Assembly (NCBI RefSeq): GCF_001748085.1
Contig: NZ_BBZK01000003.1
Coordinates: forward strand, 620,001 to 684,000
Source of the DNA: Streptomyces sp. TP-A0874
GTDB taxonomy: Bacteria > Actinomycetota > Actinomycetes > Streptomycetales > Streptomycetaceae
Length of the DNA: 64,000 nt
Direction: 5' to 3'
Position 1 is the stretch's first letter, and each line of letters opens with the position of its first letter. A program made the translations under genes and the position numbers. Of this stretch, positions 1 through 8,526 are shown piece by piece. The notes beneath the pieces were generated by a model. It was not told the origin of the DNA. It ran no database searches and saw nothing but the letters and a program-made list of their open reading frames with translations.

Positions 1-1353
1 CAGCAGGAGTTCGTGCTCCGCACCCTCGAGGAGCGGGACATCCGCTTCGTGCGGCTCTGGTTCACCGATGTGCTCGGTTTCCTGAAGTCGGTCGCGGTCG
101 CCCCCGCGGAACTGGAGCAGGCGTTCGACGAGGGCATCGGCTTCGACGGCTCGGCCATCGAGGGGTTCGCCCGGGTGTACGAGTCGGACATGCTCGCCAA
201 GCCGGATCCGGCGACCTTCCAGATCCTCCCCTGGCGGGCTGAGGCCCCCGGCACGGCCCGGATGTTCTGCGACATCCTGATGCCCGACGGCTCCCCCTCC
301 TACGCCGACCCGCGCTACGTCCTGAAGCGGATCCTCGCCCGCACCTCCGACCTCGGGTTCACCTTCTACACCCATCCGGAGATCGAGTTCTTCCTGCTCA
401 AGGAGAAGCCGGTGGACGGCAGCCGGCCGGTGCCCGCCGACTCCTCCGGCTACTTCGACCACACCCCGCAGCACGTCGGCATGGACTTCCGCCGGCAGGC
501 GATCACCATGCTGGAGTCGATGGGCATCTCGGTGGAGTTCTCCCACCACGAAGGCGCCCCGGGCCAGCAGGAGATCGACCTCCGCTACGCCGACGCGCTC
601 TCCACCGCGGACAACATCATGACCTTCCGGCTGATCATGAAGCAGGTCGCGTTGGAGCAGGGGGTGCACGCCACCTTCATGCCGAAGCCGTTCTCCGAGC
701 ACCCCGGGTCCGGGATGCACACCCACCTGTCGCTCTTCGAGGGCGACCGCAACGCCTTCCACGAGTCGGGCGCCGAGTACCAGCTCTCCAAGACCGGCCG
801 CTCCTTCATCGCCGGCCTGCTCAGGCACTCGGGTGAGGTGTCGGCGGTCACCAACCAGTGGGTGAACTCCTACAAGCGGATCTGGGGCGGCTCCCAGCGG
901 ACCGCCGGGGCGGGCGGGGAGGCCCCTTCGTACATCTGCTGGGGGCACAACAACCGGTCCGCCCTGATCCGGGTGCCGATGTACAAGCCGGGCAAGATCG
1001 GGTCGACCCGGGTCGAGGTGCGCTCCATCGACTCCGGCGCCAACCCCTACCTCACCTACTCGGTGCTGCTCGCCGCCGGCCTCAAGGGAGTGGAGGAGGG
1101 ATACGAACTCCCGCCCGGAGCGGAGGACGACGTCTGGGCGCTCTCGGACGCCGAACGGCGGGCGATGGGCATCGAGCCGCTGCCGCAGAACCTGGGGGAG
1201 GCCATCACCCTGATGGAGCGGAGCGAACTGGTCGCCGAGACGCTCGGCGAACACGTCTTCGATTTCTTCCTGCGCAACAAGAAGCAGGAGTGGGAGGAGT
1301 ACCGCTCCGAGGTCACCGCCTTCGAGCTGCGCAAGATGCTGCCGGTGCTGTGA
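1..1353 (+). CDS. glnA2: Glutamine synthetase-like protein, GlnA2 type (5' end outside window)
   Basis: This is a type I glutamine synthetase family ligase that joins ammonia or an amine to the gamma-carboxyl of glutamate using ATP. The reading frame is open from base 1 and 450 residues are visible. From memory of Streptomyces GlnA2 only about three N-terminal residues are missing. GS hallmarks are present: GSAIEGFARVYESDM near the N-terminus, MPKPF followed by GSGMHTHLS, NRSALIRVP and VEVRSIDSGANPYL. The region holding the adenylylated Tyr in GlnA1 is shorter and reads GYELPPGAEDD. Members of this subgroup in Streptomyces have been linked to gamma-glutamylation of polyamines rather than bulk glutamine synthesis (family knowledge, not visible here). 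It lies 86 bp upstream of glnE on the same strand. Confidence 0.9.
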   Translation, partial: QQEFVLRTLEERDIRFVRLWFTDVLGFLKSVAVAPAELEQAFDEGIGFDGSAIEGFARVYESDMLAKPDPATFQILPWRAEAPGTARMFCDILMPDGSPSYADPRYVLKRILARTSDLGFTFYTHPEIEFFLLKEKPVDGSRPVPADSSGYFDHTPQHVGMDFRRQAITMLESMGISVEFSHHEGAPGQQEIDLRYADALSTADNIMTFRLIMKQVALEQGVHATFMPKPFSEHPGSGMHTHLSLFEGDRNAFHESGAEYQLSKTGRSFIAGLLRHSGEVSAVTNQWVNSYKRIWGGSQRTAGAGGEAPSYICWGHNNRSALIRVPMYKPGKIGSTRVEVRSIDSGANPYLTYSVLLAAGLKGVEEGYELPPGAEDDVWALSDAERRAMGIEPLPQNLGEAITLMERSELVAETLGEHVFDFFLRNKKQEWEEYRSEVTAFELRKMLPVL

Positions 1354-1393
1354 GCCCGACGCCCGTGCGGTGAGCCGCTCGCCATCGCGCACC

Positions 1394-1409
1394 GAGTCGT
1401 TAGGCTGGG
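1394..1409 (+). promoter_or_regulatory. Candidate glnE promoter element containing TAGGCT
   Basis: GAGTCGTTAGGCTGGG lies in the short gap before glnE. TAGGCT (1401-1406) fits a streptomycete -10 hexamer, but no good -35 is seen at 17-19 bp. The same 16-mer, with one change, recurs at 42556-42571 beside glnA. It is assigned as a promoter only tentatively. Confidence 0.3.
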
Positions 1410-1439
1410 ACGATCAGGCAGGCCGGAGGGCGGTGGACC

Positions 1440-4400
1440 GTGCAGCAGGGCAGACGGCGGAGCCGTTTCGGACAACTGCTGCGGAGCGGTTTCACCGACC
1501 CCGCCGCGGCCGAACAGCGGCTCACAGAGGAACTGCCCGAACCGCTGCGTGAGGCCCCGGCGCTGCTGGAGGCGCTCGGAACCACCGCCGACCCGGACCT
1601 CGCCCTCTTCGGGCTGGTGCGCTTCCTCGAAGCGCTCCCCGAGTCCGAGCTGCCGGCCCTGCTCGACGCGATGAGCGGCGCCGATCCGCTGCGGCAGCGG
1701 CTCCTCCGGGTGCTGGGCGCCTCCGAGGCGCTCACCGACCACCTGGTGCACCACCCGGAGGACTGGCGGGCCCTGCGGATGTACGACGGCGCCGGCCCGC
1801 CACCGGGGATCGAGGACTTCGGCCGGGGACTGGCCGGCGCCCGTGACCCGGACTCGCTGCGCGCCGCCTACCGCCGCTGTCTGCTCCCGGTGGCCGCCCG
1901 CGACCTGTGCGGCACCTCCGACCTGCAGCAGACCACCGCCGAACTCGCCGACCTGGCCACCGCCACACTGCGCGCCGCGCTGGTCATCGCCGAGAAGGCG
2001 GCCCCCGAGGACGCCGAGCGCTGCCGACTCGCCGTGATCGCCCTGGGCAAGTGCGGCGGACACGAACTCAACTACGTGTCGGACGTCGACGTCGTCTTCG
2101 TCGCCGAACCCGCCGAGGGCGCCGACGAGAACGAAGCGCTCAACGCCGCCACCCGGCTCGCCGCCCATCTGATGCGGATCTGCTCCGAGACCACCGTCGA
2201 AGGCACCATCTGGCCCGTCGACGCCAACCTGCGACCCGAGGGCCGCAACGGCCCCCTGGTACGCACCCTCTCCAGCCACACCGCCTACTACCAGCGCTGG
2301 GCCAAGACCTGGGAGTTCCAGGCGCTGCTCAAGGCCCGTCCGGTGGCCGGCGATCCGCTGCTCGGCTACGAGTACATGGACGCCGTCTCCCCGCTGGTCT
2401 GGCAGGCCGCCGAACGCGACAACTTCGTCTCCGACGTGCAGGAGATGCGCCGCCGGGTGGTGGCGAACATCCCGGCCGACCGCGTGGACCGGGAACTCAA
2501 ACTCGGACCGGGCGGGCTGCGCGACATCGAGTTCGCCGTCCAGCTCCTGCAACTGGTGCACGGCCGCACCGACGCCTCGCTGCGCAGCGTCGCCACGCTC
2601 GACGCGCTGGCGGCGCTCGCCGCCGGCGGCTACATCGCCCGCGCGGACGCCGCGGCCCTGGACACCGCCTACCGCTTCCTGCGCTCCATGGAGCACCACA
2701 TCCAGCTGTACCGGCTGCGCCGCACCCACCTGATGCCGCAGGACGAGACCGATCTGCGCCGGCTCGCCCGCTCGCTGGCCGGCCGCTACGGGTGGGACCG
2801 GGGCACCGAACCGATGGCGGCCCTGCGCAGGGAGTGGCGGCGCCACTCCCGGGAAGTGCGGCGACTGCACGAGAAGTTGTTCTACCGGCCGCTGCTGGAC
2901 GCCGTCGCCCGGCTGGAGCCCGGAGGCACCCGGCTCAGCCCGCGCGCCGCCGGCCAGCGGCTGGAGGCGCTCGGCTACGCGGACCCCGCGGGCGCCCTGC
3001 GCCACCTGGAGGCGCTCGCCGCGGGCGTCACCCGGAAGGCGGCGATCCAACGCACTCTGCTGCCGGTGATGCTGAGCTGGTTCGCCGACTCGGCCGACCC
3101 GGACTCGGGCCTGCTCAACTTCCGTCAGGTCTCCGACGCCCTCGGCAAGACGCCCTGGTACCTGCGGCTGCTGCGGGACGAGGGCGCCGCCGCGGAGAAC
3201 CTGGCCCGGGTACTGTCGGCCGGCAGGTTCGCCCCCGACCTGCTGATGCGGGCGCCCGAGGCGGTCGCCCTGCTCGGCTCCACCGAGCAGCTCCGCCCGC
3301 GCAGCCGGGACCACCTCGAACAGGAGGTGCTCGCCGCGGTGGGCCGGGCGGACGACGCCGAGCAGGCGGTGGCCGCCGCCCGCGGGGTCCGCCGCCGGGA
3401 ACTGTTCCGCACCGCCGCCGCCGACCTCATCGGCGCCTACGGCAGCGAGGGCGCGCCGCCGGAGGACGACCCCTTCTCCTACCGGGGCTCCCACGCGGTC
3501 GACCTGGTCGGTGGGGCGCTCTCCGACCTCAACGCCGCCACCGTCGCCGGCGCCCTGCGCGCCGCCGTCCGGGCGCGGTGGGGCGAGGAGTTGCCCACCC
3601 GCTTCGCGGTCATCGGCATGGGCAGGTTCGGCGGCCACGAACTGAACTACGGCTCCGACGCCGACGTGCTCTTCGTCCACGAACCGCGGGAGGGCGTCGA
3701 CGAGCAGCAGGCCAGCCGTGCCGCGTCCGCGGTCGCCAACGAGGTGCGGAGACTGCTGCAACTGCCCACCGCCGACCCCCCGCTGCTCATCGACACCGAT
3801 CTGCGGCCAGAGGGCCGCAGCGGCCCCCTGGTGCGCACCCTCGCCTCCTACGCCGCCTACTACCGCCGCTGGTCGCGGATCTGGGAGAGCCAGGCCCTGC
3901 TCCGGGCCGAGCCGGTGGCCGGCGACCGGGAGCTGGGCCGGCGGTTCGTCGAGCTGATCGATCCACTCCGCTACCCCGCCAAGGGCGTCGACGAGGAGCA
4001 GGTCAGGGAGATCCGGCGGCTCAAGGCGCGGATGGAGAACGAGCGCATGCCGCGCGGCACCGACCCCACCACCCACACCAAGCTCGGTCGGGGCGGGCTC
4101 TCCGACGTCGAGTGGACCGTGCAACTGCTCCAGCTGCGGCACGCCGCGGAACTGCCCGAACTGCGCACCACCCGCACCCGTCCGGCGCTCGCCGCCGCGC
4201 ACGCCGCGGAACTGCTCAGCACCGAGGACGCACACCTGCTCGACCAGGCCTGGACGCTGGCCACCCGGGTCCGCAACGCGGTCATGCTGGTCCGCGGCCG
4301 GGCCGGCGACACCTTCCCTGCCGACTCCCGTGGGCAGGCCGCGATCGGCCGCTACCTGGGCTACGAGCCCGGTCATCTGGGCGAGATGCTGGAGGACTAC

Positions 4401-4463
4401 CGGCGTACCACCCGGCGGGCCCGTGCCGTGGTGGAACGGCTCTTCTACGGCCAGGAGGACTGA
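1440..4463 (+). CDS. glnE: Bifunctional glutamine synthetase adenylyltransferase/deadenylase GlnE
   Basis: GlnE adenylylates and de-adenylylates glutamine synthetase I on a conserved Tyr and so sets GS activity according to nitrogen supply. The 1007-residue protein has the diagnostic pair of nucleotidyltransferase domains. GKCGGHELNYVSDVDVVFV near residue 204 belongs to the N-terminal de-adenylylase half, and GMGRFGGHELNYGSDADVLF near residue 727 to the C-terminal adenylylase half. Each is followed by a glutamine synthetase adenylyltransferase helical module with a KLGRGGLSDVEW-type motif. The GTG start is supported by GGAGGG at 1425-1430. The target Tyr397 is present in glnA at 42.7-44.1 kb of this window. 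Length and domain order are normal for the family. Confidence 0.97.
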   Translation: MQQGRRRSRFGQLLRSGFTDPAAAEQRLTEELPEPLREAPALLEALGTTADPDLALFGLVRFLEALPESELPALLDAMSGADPLRQRLLRVLGASEALTDHLVHHPEDWRALRMYDGAGPPPGIEDFGRGLAGARDPDSLRAAYRRCLLPVAARDLCGTSDLQQTTAELADLATATLRAALVIAEKAAPEDAERCRLAVIALGKCGGHELNYVSDVDVVFVAEPAEGADENEALNAATRLAAHLMRICSETTVEGTIWPVDANLRPEGRNGPLVRTLSSHTAYYQRWAKTWEFQALLKARPVAGDPLLGYEYMDAVSPLVWQAAERDNFVSDVQEMRRRVVANIPADRVDRELKLGPGGLRDIEFAVQLLQLVHGRTDASLRSVATLDALAALAAGGYIARADAAALDTAYRFLRSMEHHIQLYRLRRTHLMPQDETDLRRLARSLAGRYGWDRGTEPMAALRREWRRHSREVRRLHEKLFYRPLLDAVARLEPGGTRLSPRAAGQRLEALGYADPAGALRHLEALAAGVTRKAAIQRTLLPVMLSWFADSADPDSGLLNFRQVSDALGKTPWYLRLLRDEGAAAENLARVLSAGRFAPDLLMRAPEAVALLGSTEQLRPRSRDHLEQEVLAAVGRADDAEQAVAAARGVRRRELFRTAAADLIGAYGSEGAPPEDDPFSYRGSHAVDLVGGALSDLNAATVAGALRAAVRARWGEELPTRFAVIGMGRFGGHELNYGSDADVLFVHEPREGVDEQQASRAASAVANEVRRLLQLPTADPPLLIDTDLRPEGRSGPLVRTLASYAAYYRRWSRIWESQALLRAEPVAGDRELGRRFVELIDPLRYPAKGVDEEQVREIRRLKARMENERMPRGTDPTTHTKLGRGGLSDVEWTVQLLQLRHAAELPELRTTRTRPALAAAHAAELLSTEDAHLLDQAWTLATRVRNAVMLVRGRAGDTFPADSRGQAAIGRYLGYEPGHLGEMLEDYRRTTRRARAVVERLFYGQED

Positions 4464-4534
4464 GCGGAACCCGACGGGACCACGGGAACCCGACGGTCCG
4501 CGGGCGATGGGGTGTCAGGCCCGTGGCCGGGTCG

Positions 4535-5302
4535 TCAGCGGCCCTCGGCCCGAGGCGTCCGGTCTCGGGCCCGGCGCCTGCGGAGCCGGGGGCCGAGGGA
4601 GTCGTACCACAGGAGGGACACCGCGTAGCCGATCGCCAGGCAGAGCAGACCGCCGACCGCGTCCAGCCAGAAGTGGTTGGCGGTCGCCACGATCACCACC
4701 AGGGTGACCAGCGGATAGAGCACCCCCAGCGCCTTCACCCACAGCGGGCGGGCGAGGACCACGATGACCACGGCGCACCACACGGACCAGCCGATGTGCA
4801 TCGAGGGCATAGCCGCGTACTCGTTCTCCAGGCTGGAGAGCGGCCCCGAGGCCGAGGAGCCGAGCGCCGAGTGGACCAGTGCGGTGTCGACGAAGGTTCC
4901 GCCCGGCAGCAGCCTGGGCGGGGCGAGCGGGAAGAGGTAGTAGCCCAGCAGGCCGGTCGCGGTGGTGACGACCAGCACCAGCCGGGCGGGCGCGTACCGG
5001 CCGGGGCGCCAGTGGTACAGCCAGACCAGCACCGCGATGGTCACCACGAAGTGCAGGGTGGCGTAGTAGTAGTTCATCACGGTGATCAGCCAGCTCACCG
5101 AGTTCAGGGTGTGGTTGACGGCCGGTTCCACGGCGATCCCGAGCACCTTCTCGGTGTGCCAGAGCCCCTCGGCGTTCCGCAGCGCCGTCGTCTTCTGCTC
5201 CGGCACCGTGTCCCGGATGACGGTGTAGAGCCAGTAGCCCGCCACGATCAGCAGGATCTCGCCCCAGAGCCGCGGTCTGCGTACGGAATCCAGCCGATAC
5301 AT
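4535..5302 (-). CDS. PAP2-superfamily membrane phosphatase (AUR1/IPC synthase-like)
   Basis: A 255-residue integral membrane protein of the phosphatidic acid phosphatase 2 superfamily. About six hydrophobic segments are visible. The phosphatase signature is split into AAMPSMHIGWSVW (around residues 165-177), carrying the PSMH element, and ATANHFWLDAVGG with the second catalytic His and Asp. This layout matches the PAP2_3 / inositol-phosphorylceramide synthase-like subgroup of actinobacteria, which act on lipid phosphates at the membrane. The true substrate cannot be read from sequence. The tail after the last helix is very Arg-rich and probably cytoplasmic. It is convergent with glnE (72 bp apart). 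The ATG start is preceded by GGAAGG. Confidence 0.85.
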   Translation of the reverse strand: MYRLDSVRRPRLWGEILLIVAGYWLYTVIRDTVPEQKTTALRNAEGLWHTEKVLGIAVEPAVNHTLNSVSWLITVMNYYYATLHFVVTIAVLVWLYHWRPGRYAPARLVLVVTTATGLLGYYLFPLAPPRLLPGGTFVDTALVHSALGSSASGPLSSLENEYAAMPSMHIGWSVWCAVVIVVLARPLWVKALGVLYPLVTLVVIVATANHFWLDAVGGLLCLAIGYAVSLLWYDSLGPRLRRRRARDRTPRAEGR

Positions 5303-5446
5303 CAGCGAACCTTCCGGAGCCGACCGCTTCCTGTGCTTCCGCGGACACCCGGCGGGAGGTCGTCGTCCGCCTGCCGCGGCGCCGGTCAGCCGCGCCGATC
5401 TCCGCCATGCCCGGGACAGTCTGCCAGATTCGCCCTGGATGTCCGG

Positions 5447-6514
5447 TCAGGGGCCGGCGTGCACCCCGGCGCTGTCACCCGGCGAAGCGGCCTGCCGGAC
5501 CTGCGGGCCGGCGGCGGTCGAGCCCCGGACGACCAGCTCCGGAAGGAACACGAACTCGCTGTGCGGAGCCGGTGCGCCACCGACCTCCTCCAGCAGGGTG
5601 CGCACCGCCGCCTGCCCCATCGCCCGCACGGGCTGACGGACCGTGGTCAGCGGAGGGTCGGTGAACGCTATGAGCGGGGAGTCGTCGAAACCGACCACCG
5701 ACACATCCTCCGGGACGCTCCCGCCGCGCTGCCGCACCGCCCGGATCGCCCCCAGCGCCATCATGTCGCTGGCGCAGACCAGCGCGGTGCAGCCACGCTC
5801 CAGCAGCGCCGCGCCCGCGGCCTGGCCGCCCTCCAGCGTGTAGAGCGAGTGCTCTATCAGCTCCGCCGACCGCTCGGGGGGTGTGGCCAGCCGCTCCGCC
5901 ATGGCCCCCTGGAAACCCTCGATCTTCCGCAGCACCGGCACGAACCGCCTCGGTCCGAGGGCCAGCCCGATCCTGGTGTGGCCGAGAGCCGCCAGATGGG
6001 TCACCGCGAGCCGCATCGCGGCCCGGTCGTCCGGTGAGACGAACGGCGCCCGGACCAGCCGGGAGAAGCCGTTGATCAGGACGAACGGGACCCCCTGGGC
6101 CCGCAGTCGGTCGTAGCGGGTCATGTCGGCGGTGGTGTCGGCGTGCAGTCCGGAGACGAAGATGATGCCCGCCACACCGCGGTCGACCAGCATCTCGGTC
6201 AGCTCGTCCTCGGTGGAGCCGCCGGGCGTCTGGGTGGCCAGCACGGGTGTGTAGCCCTGCCGGGTCAGATCCTCCCCGATCACCTGGGCGAACGCCGGGA
6301 ATATCGGATTGTCCAACTCCGGGATGATCAGACCGACGAGCCCGGCGCTGCGCCGCCGGAGGCGCGCCGGGCGCTCGTAACCGAGCACGTCGAGTGCGGC
6401 GAGCACACTCTCCCGGGTGGCCGCGGCCACCCCCGGCCTGCCGTTGAGCACCCGGCTGACGGTGGCTTCGCTGACCCCCGCCTGAGCTGCGATGTCGGCG
6501 AGCCGGATGGTCAT
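5447..6514 (-). CDS. malR: LacI-family maltose regulator, MalR-like
   Basis: A 355-residue LacI/GalR repressor. The N-terminal helix-turn-helix reads LADIAAQAGVSEATVSRVLN, followed by a hinge and a periplasmic-binding-protein-like sensor domain ending in VVGFDDSPLIAFTDPPLTTV and ELVVRGST. It lies 23 bp downstream of the GH13 gene on the same strand, so the two are probably cotranscribed and both divergent from malEFG. This matches the place of MalR in Streptomyces, where it represses maltose uptake until maltodextrin is present. The operator-like palindromes at 8264-8280 and 8379-8398 are its likely targets. The ATG start follows directly on the conserved N-terminus (MTIRLADIAA). A close paralogue lies at 13390-14457, so which of the two is the true MalR is not settled by sequence. 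Confidence 0.88.
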   Translation of the reverse strand: MTIRLADIAAQAGVSEATVSRVLNGRPGVAAATRESVLAALDVLGYERPARLRRRSAGLVGLIIPELDNPIFPAFAQVIGEDLTRQGYTPVLATQTPGGSTEDELTEMLVDRGVAGIIFVSGLHADTTADMTRYDRLRAQGVPFVLINGFSRLVRAPFVSPDDRAAMRLAVTHLAALGHTRIGLALGPRRFVPVLRKIEGFQGAMAERLATPPERSAELIEHSLYTLEGGQAAGAALLERGCTALVCASDMMALGAIRAVRQRGGSVPEDVSVVGFDDSPLIAFTDPPLTTVRQPVRAMGQAAVRTLLEEVGGAPAPHSEFVFLPELVVRGSTAAGPQVRQAASPGDSAGVHAGP

Positions 6515-6537
6515 GGGGGGAGCGTACCCGCCGTCGG

Positions 6538-8226
6538 TCAGATTGCCCACCAGACACAGGACTCGGCCGGCGCCCGGAGCGTCCCGCCCGTGGGCTGCCG
6601 CGGGGGCAGCGGGGCGCTGGAGATCAGCGGGTGCCCGGAGACGGGCGAATCCACCGGGCGGTCGAGCGTGTTGAGCACGCAGACCACGCCCCCGGCCTCG
6701 CCGCTCCGGCGCCGGAAGGCGAGCACGCCCGCCGGGGAGTCCAACCACTCCAGACCGCCGCCGGCGCCCAGCGCGGGGGACTCCCGGCGCAGGGCGAGCG
6801 CCGCCCGGTACAGCTCCAGGGTGGATTCCGGGTCGCCGCTCTGCGCCTCCACGCTGAGATCCGCCCAGTCCTCCGGCTGCGGCAGCCAACTGCCGCCCGG
6901 TCCGAAGCCGTACGGAGCCGTCCGCCCCGACCAGGGGATCGGCACCCGGCAGCCGTCGCGGAAACCGTCCTGGCCCTCGGCGCGGAAGAAGGAGGGGTCC
7001 TGGCGGACCGAGTCGGGCAGGTCCAGCACCTCTGGCAGACCGAGTTCCTCACCCTGGTAGAGGTAGACGGACCCCGGCAGCGCCAGCACCAGCAGCGCGG
7101 CGGCGCGGGCCCGGCGCAGCCCCCGCTCCGCCCCGCCCGGCCCCTCGGCCGCGTAGCGGGTGGCGTGCCGGACGACGTCGTGGTTGGAGAGCACCCAGGT
7201 GGTCGGCGCCCCGACGGGGCCGGTGGCGGCCAGCGACTCGTCGATGGTGGCGCGCATCCTCGCCGCGTCCCAGGGGCAGCGCAGGAACTGGAAGTTGAAC
7301 GCCTGGTGCAACTCGTCCGGGCGGACGTAGCGGGCCAGCCGCTGCGCGTCGGGGGCCCAGGCCTCCGCGACGCCGATCCGCTCGCCGTCGTAGGAGTCCA
7401 GCAGCCTCCGCCAGGAGCGGTGGATGCGGTGGACCGGGTCCTGGTCGAAGAACGGCAGCACCTGGGTGCCGATCAGCTCGGCCTGCCGGCCGTGGCCCAC
7501 ATCGGGCAGCCCCGGCGCCTTGACCATGCCGTGGGCCACGTCGACGCGGAAGCCGTCCACGCCCAGGTCGAGCCAGAAGCGGAGGATGGCCTCGAACTCC
7601 TCCGCCACCTCGGTGCTGTCCCAGTTGAGGTCCGGTTGCTCCGGGGCGAAGAGGTGGAGGTACCACTCGCCGGGTGTGCCGTCCGGGTCGGCGGTCCGGG
7701 TCCAGGCCGGGCCGCCGAAGACGGACTCCCAGTCGTTCGGCGGCAGTTCCCCGCCGGAGCCGCGACCGGGACGGAAGTGGTACCGGTCCCGGGCCGGGTG
7801 GCCGGGCGGGGCCGCCAGCGCCTCCCGGAACCAGGGGTGCTGGTCCGAGGTGTGGTTCGGCACGATGTCCAGGATCACCCGGATCCCCAGCCGGTGGGCT
7901 TCGTCCAGCAGGTCGACGGCGTCGGTCAGGTCGCCGAAGAGCGGGTCGACGGAGCGGTAGTCCGCGACGTCGTATCCGCCGTCGGCCTGCGGCGAGCTGT
8001 AGAACGGGGTGAGCCAGACCGCGTCGACACCCAGGTCCCGCAGATGGGGCAGCCGCTGCCGGACCCCGGGGAGGTCGCCGACGCCGTCGCCGTCGCTGTC
8101 GGCGAAGGACCGCACGTAGACCTGGTAGATGACCGCCTCCCGCCACCAGCCCGTCGCCCGCCGCTGGCGTGGCGGGCGCTGGTGCGGGGTGCGCGGTTGG
8201 ACGGCGGGGCTGAGCTCCTGAGACAT
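6538..8226 (-). CDS. aglA: GH13 alpha-glucosidase (AglA-like), copy 1
   Basis: A 562-residue cytoplasmic alpha-glucosidase/oligo-1,6-glucosidase-type GH13 enzyme that splits maltose or maltodextrins brought in by MalEFG. Visible GH13 regions are WWREAVIYQVYVRSFADSDG at the start of the barrel, DIVPNHTSDQHPWF (region I), GFRVDVAHGMVK with the nucleophile Asp (region II), GVAEAW with the acid/base Glu (region III) and LSNHDVVRH (region IV). No signal peptide is present. An open frame extends upstream to 8397, but the ATG at 8226 has a good GGAGGAG site and the upstream part covers the operator region. It is divergent from malE and close in sequence to the second GH13 gene at 11726-13402. Confidence 0.92.
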   Translation of the reverse strand: MSQELSPAVQPRTPHQRPPRQRRATGWWREAVIYQVYVRSFADSDGDGVGDLPGVRQRLPHLRDLGVDAVWLTPFYSSPQADGGYDVADYRSVDPLFGDLTDAVDLLDEAHRLGIRVILDIVPNHTSDQHPWFREALAAPPGHPARDRYHFRPGRGSGGELPPNDWESVFGGPAWTRTADPDGTPGEWYLHLFAPEQPDLNWDSTEVAEEFEAILRFWLDLGVDGFRVDVAHGMVKAPGLPDVGHGRQAELIGTQVLPFFDQDPVHRIHRSWRRLLDSYDGERIGVAEAWAPDAQRLARYVRPDELHQAFNFQFLRCPWDAARMRATIDESLAATGPVGAPTTWVLSNHDVVRHATRYAAEGPGGAERGLRRARAAALLVLALPGSVYLYQGEELGLPEVLDLPDSVRQDPSFFRAEGQDGFRDGCRVPIPWSGRTAPYGFGPGGSWLPQPEDWADLSVEAQSGDPESTLELYRAALALRRESPALGAGGGLEWLDSPAGVLAFRRRSGEAGGVVCVLNTLDRPVDSPVSGHPLISSAPLPPRQPTGGTLRAPAESCVWWAI

Positions 8227-8263
8227 CGTCGGCTCCTCCGGTCGGCCGGTGACTGCAATTCCT

Positions 8264-8280
8264 TGCTGAAATTTCCAGCA
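8264..8280. promoter_or_regulatory. LacI-type operator upstream of aglA
   Basis: TGCTGAAATTTCCAGCA is an imperfect 17-bp inverted repeat lying 38 bp upstream of the aglA start codon. CTTGC occurs at 8262-8266 and again at 8284-8288. From memory, CTTGCAG-like heptamers are the reported MalR recognition units in Streptomyces malE promoters. Confidence 0.55.
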
Positions 8281-8378
8281 CTCCTTGCGGGGAGGCTTCC
8301 CCTGGGGCTCCCGCCCCACACGCGGGCTTGTCCGCGGTGGCCCCGAGGGGCGAAGGTCGGGGGTCGAAGCCAGGGGAG

Positions 8379-8398
8379 TTGCAGAAAATTTCCGCAAG
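8379..8398. promoter_or_regulatory. LacI-type operator upstream of malE
   Basis: TTGCAGAAAATTTCCGCAAG is an inverted repeat with TTGC/GCAA arms and the same GAAA(A)TTTCC core as the operator in front of aglA. It sits about 130 bp before the malE start, where it could block malEFG transcription. Both nearby LacI proteins are candidates to bind it. Confidence 0.6.
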
Positions 8399-8526
8399 CA
8401 CTTTCGGTTCCTGTGTGGAGCTGTTACCTTCCTGCCAGCCCGGAGCCCGCGAACGGCGCGGTCGATCCGGTGGAGGCCGGCCCATCCCCGCCCCCGCCGC
8501 TTCGGGCACTCATGACGGGAGTGGAC

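Noticed and set aside
1056..4376. 1106-codon open frame on the minus strand opposite glnE
   Set aside because: It is a shadow of the strongly biased glnE codons; its product is low-complexity Gly/Val/Gln/Arg with no recognisable motif, and glnE is unmistakable.
1907..6037. 1376-codon plus-strand open frame spanning glnE, the PAP2 gene and malR
   Set aside because: It crosses three real genes in other frames and encodes Arg/Pro/Ala-rich low-complexity sequence, typical of high-GC frame shadows.
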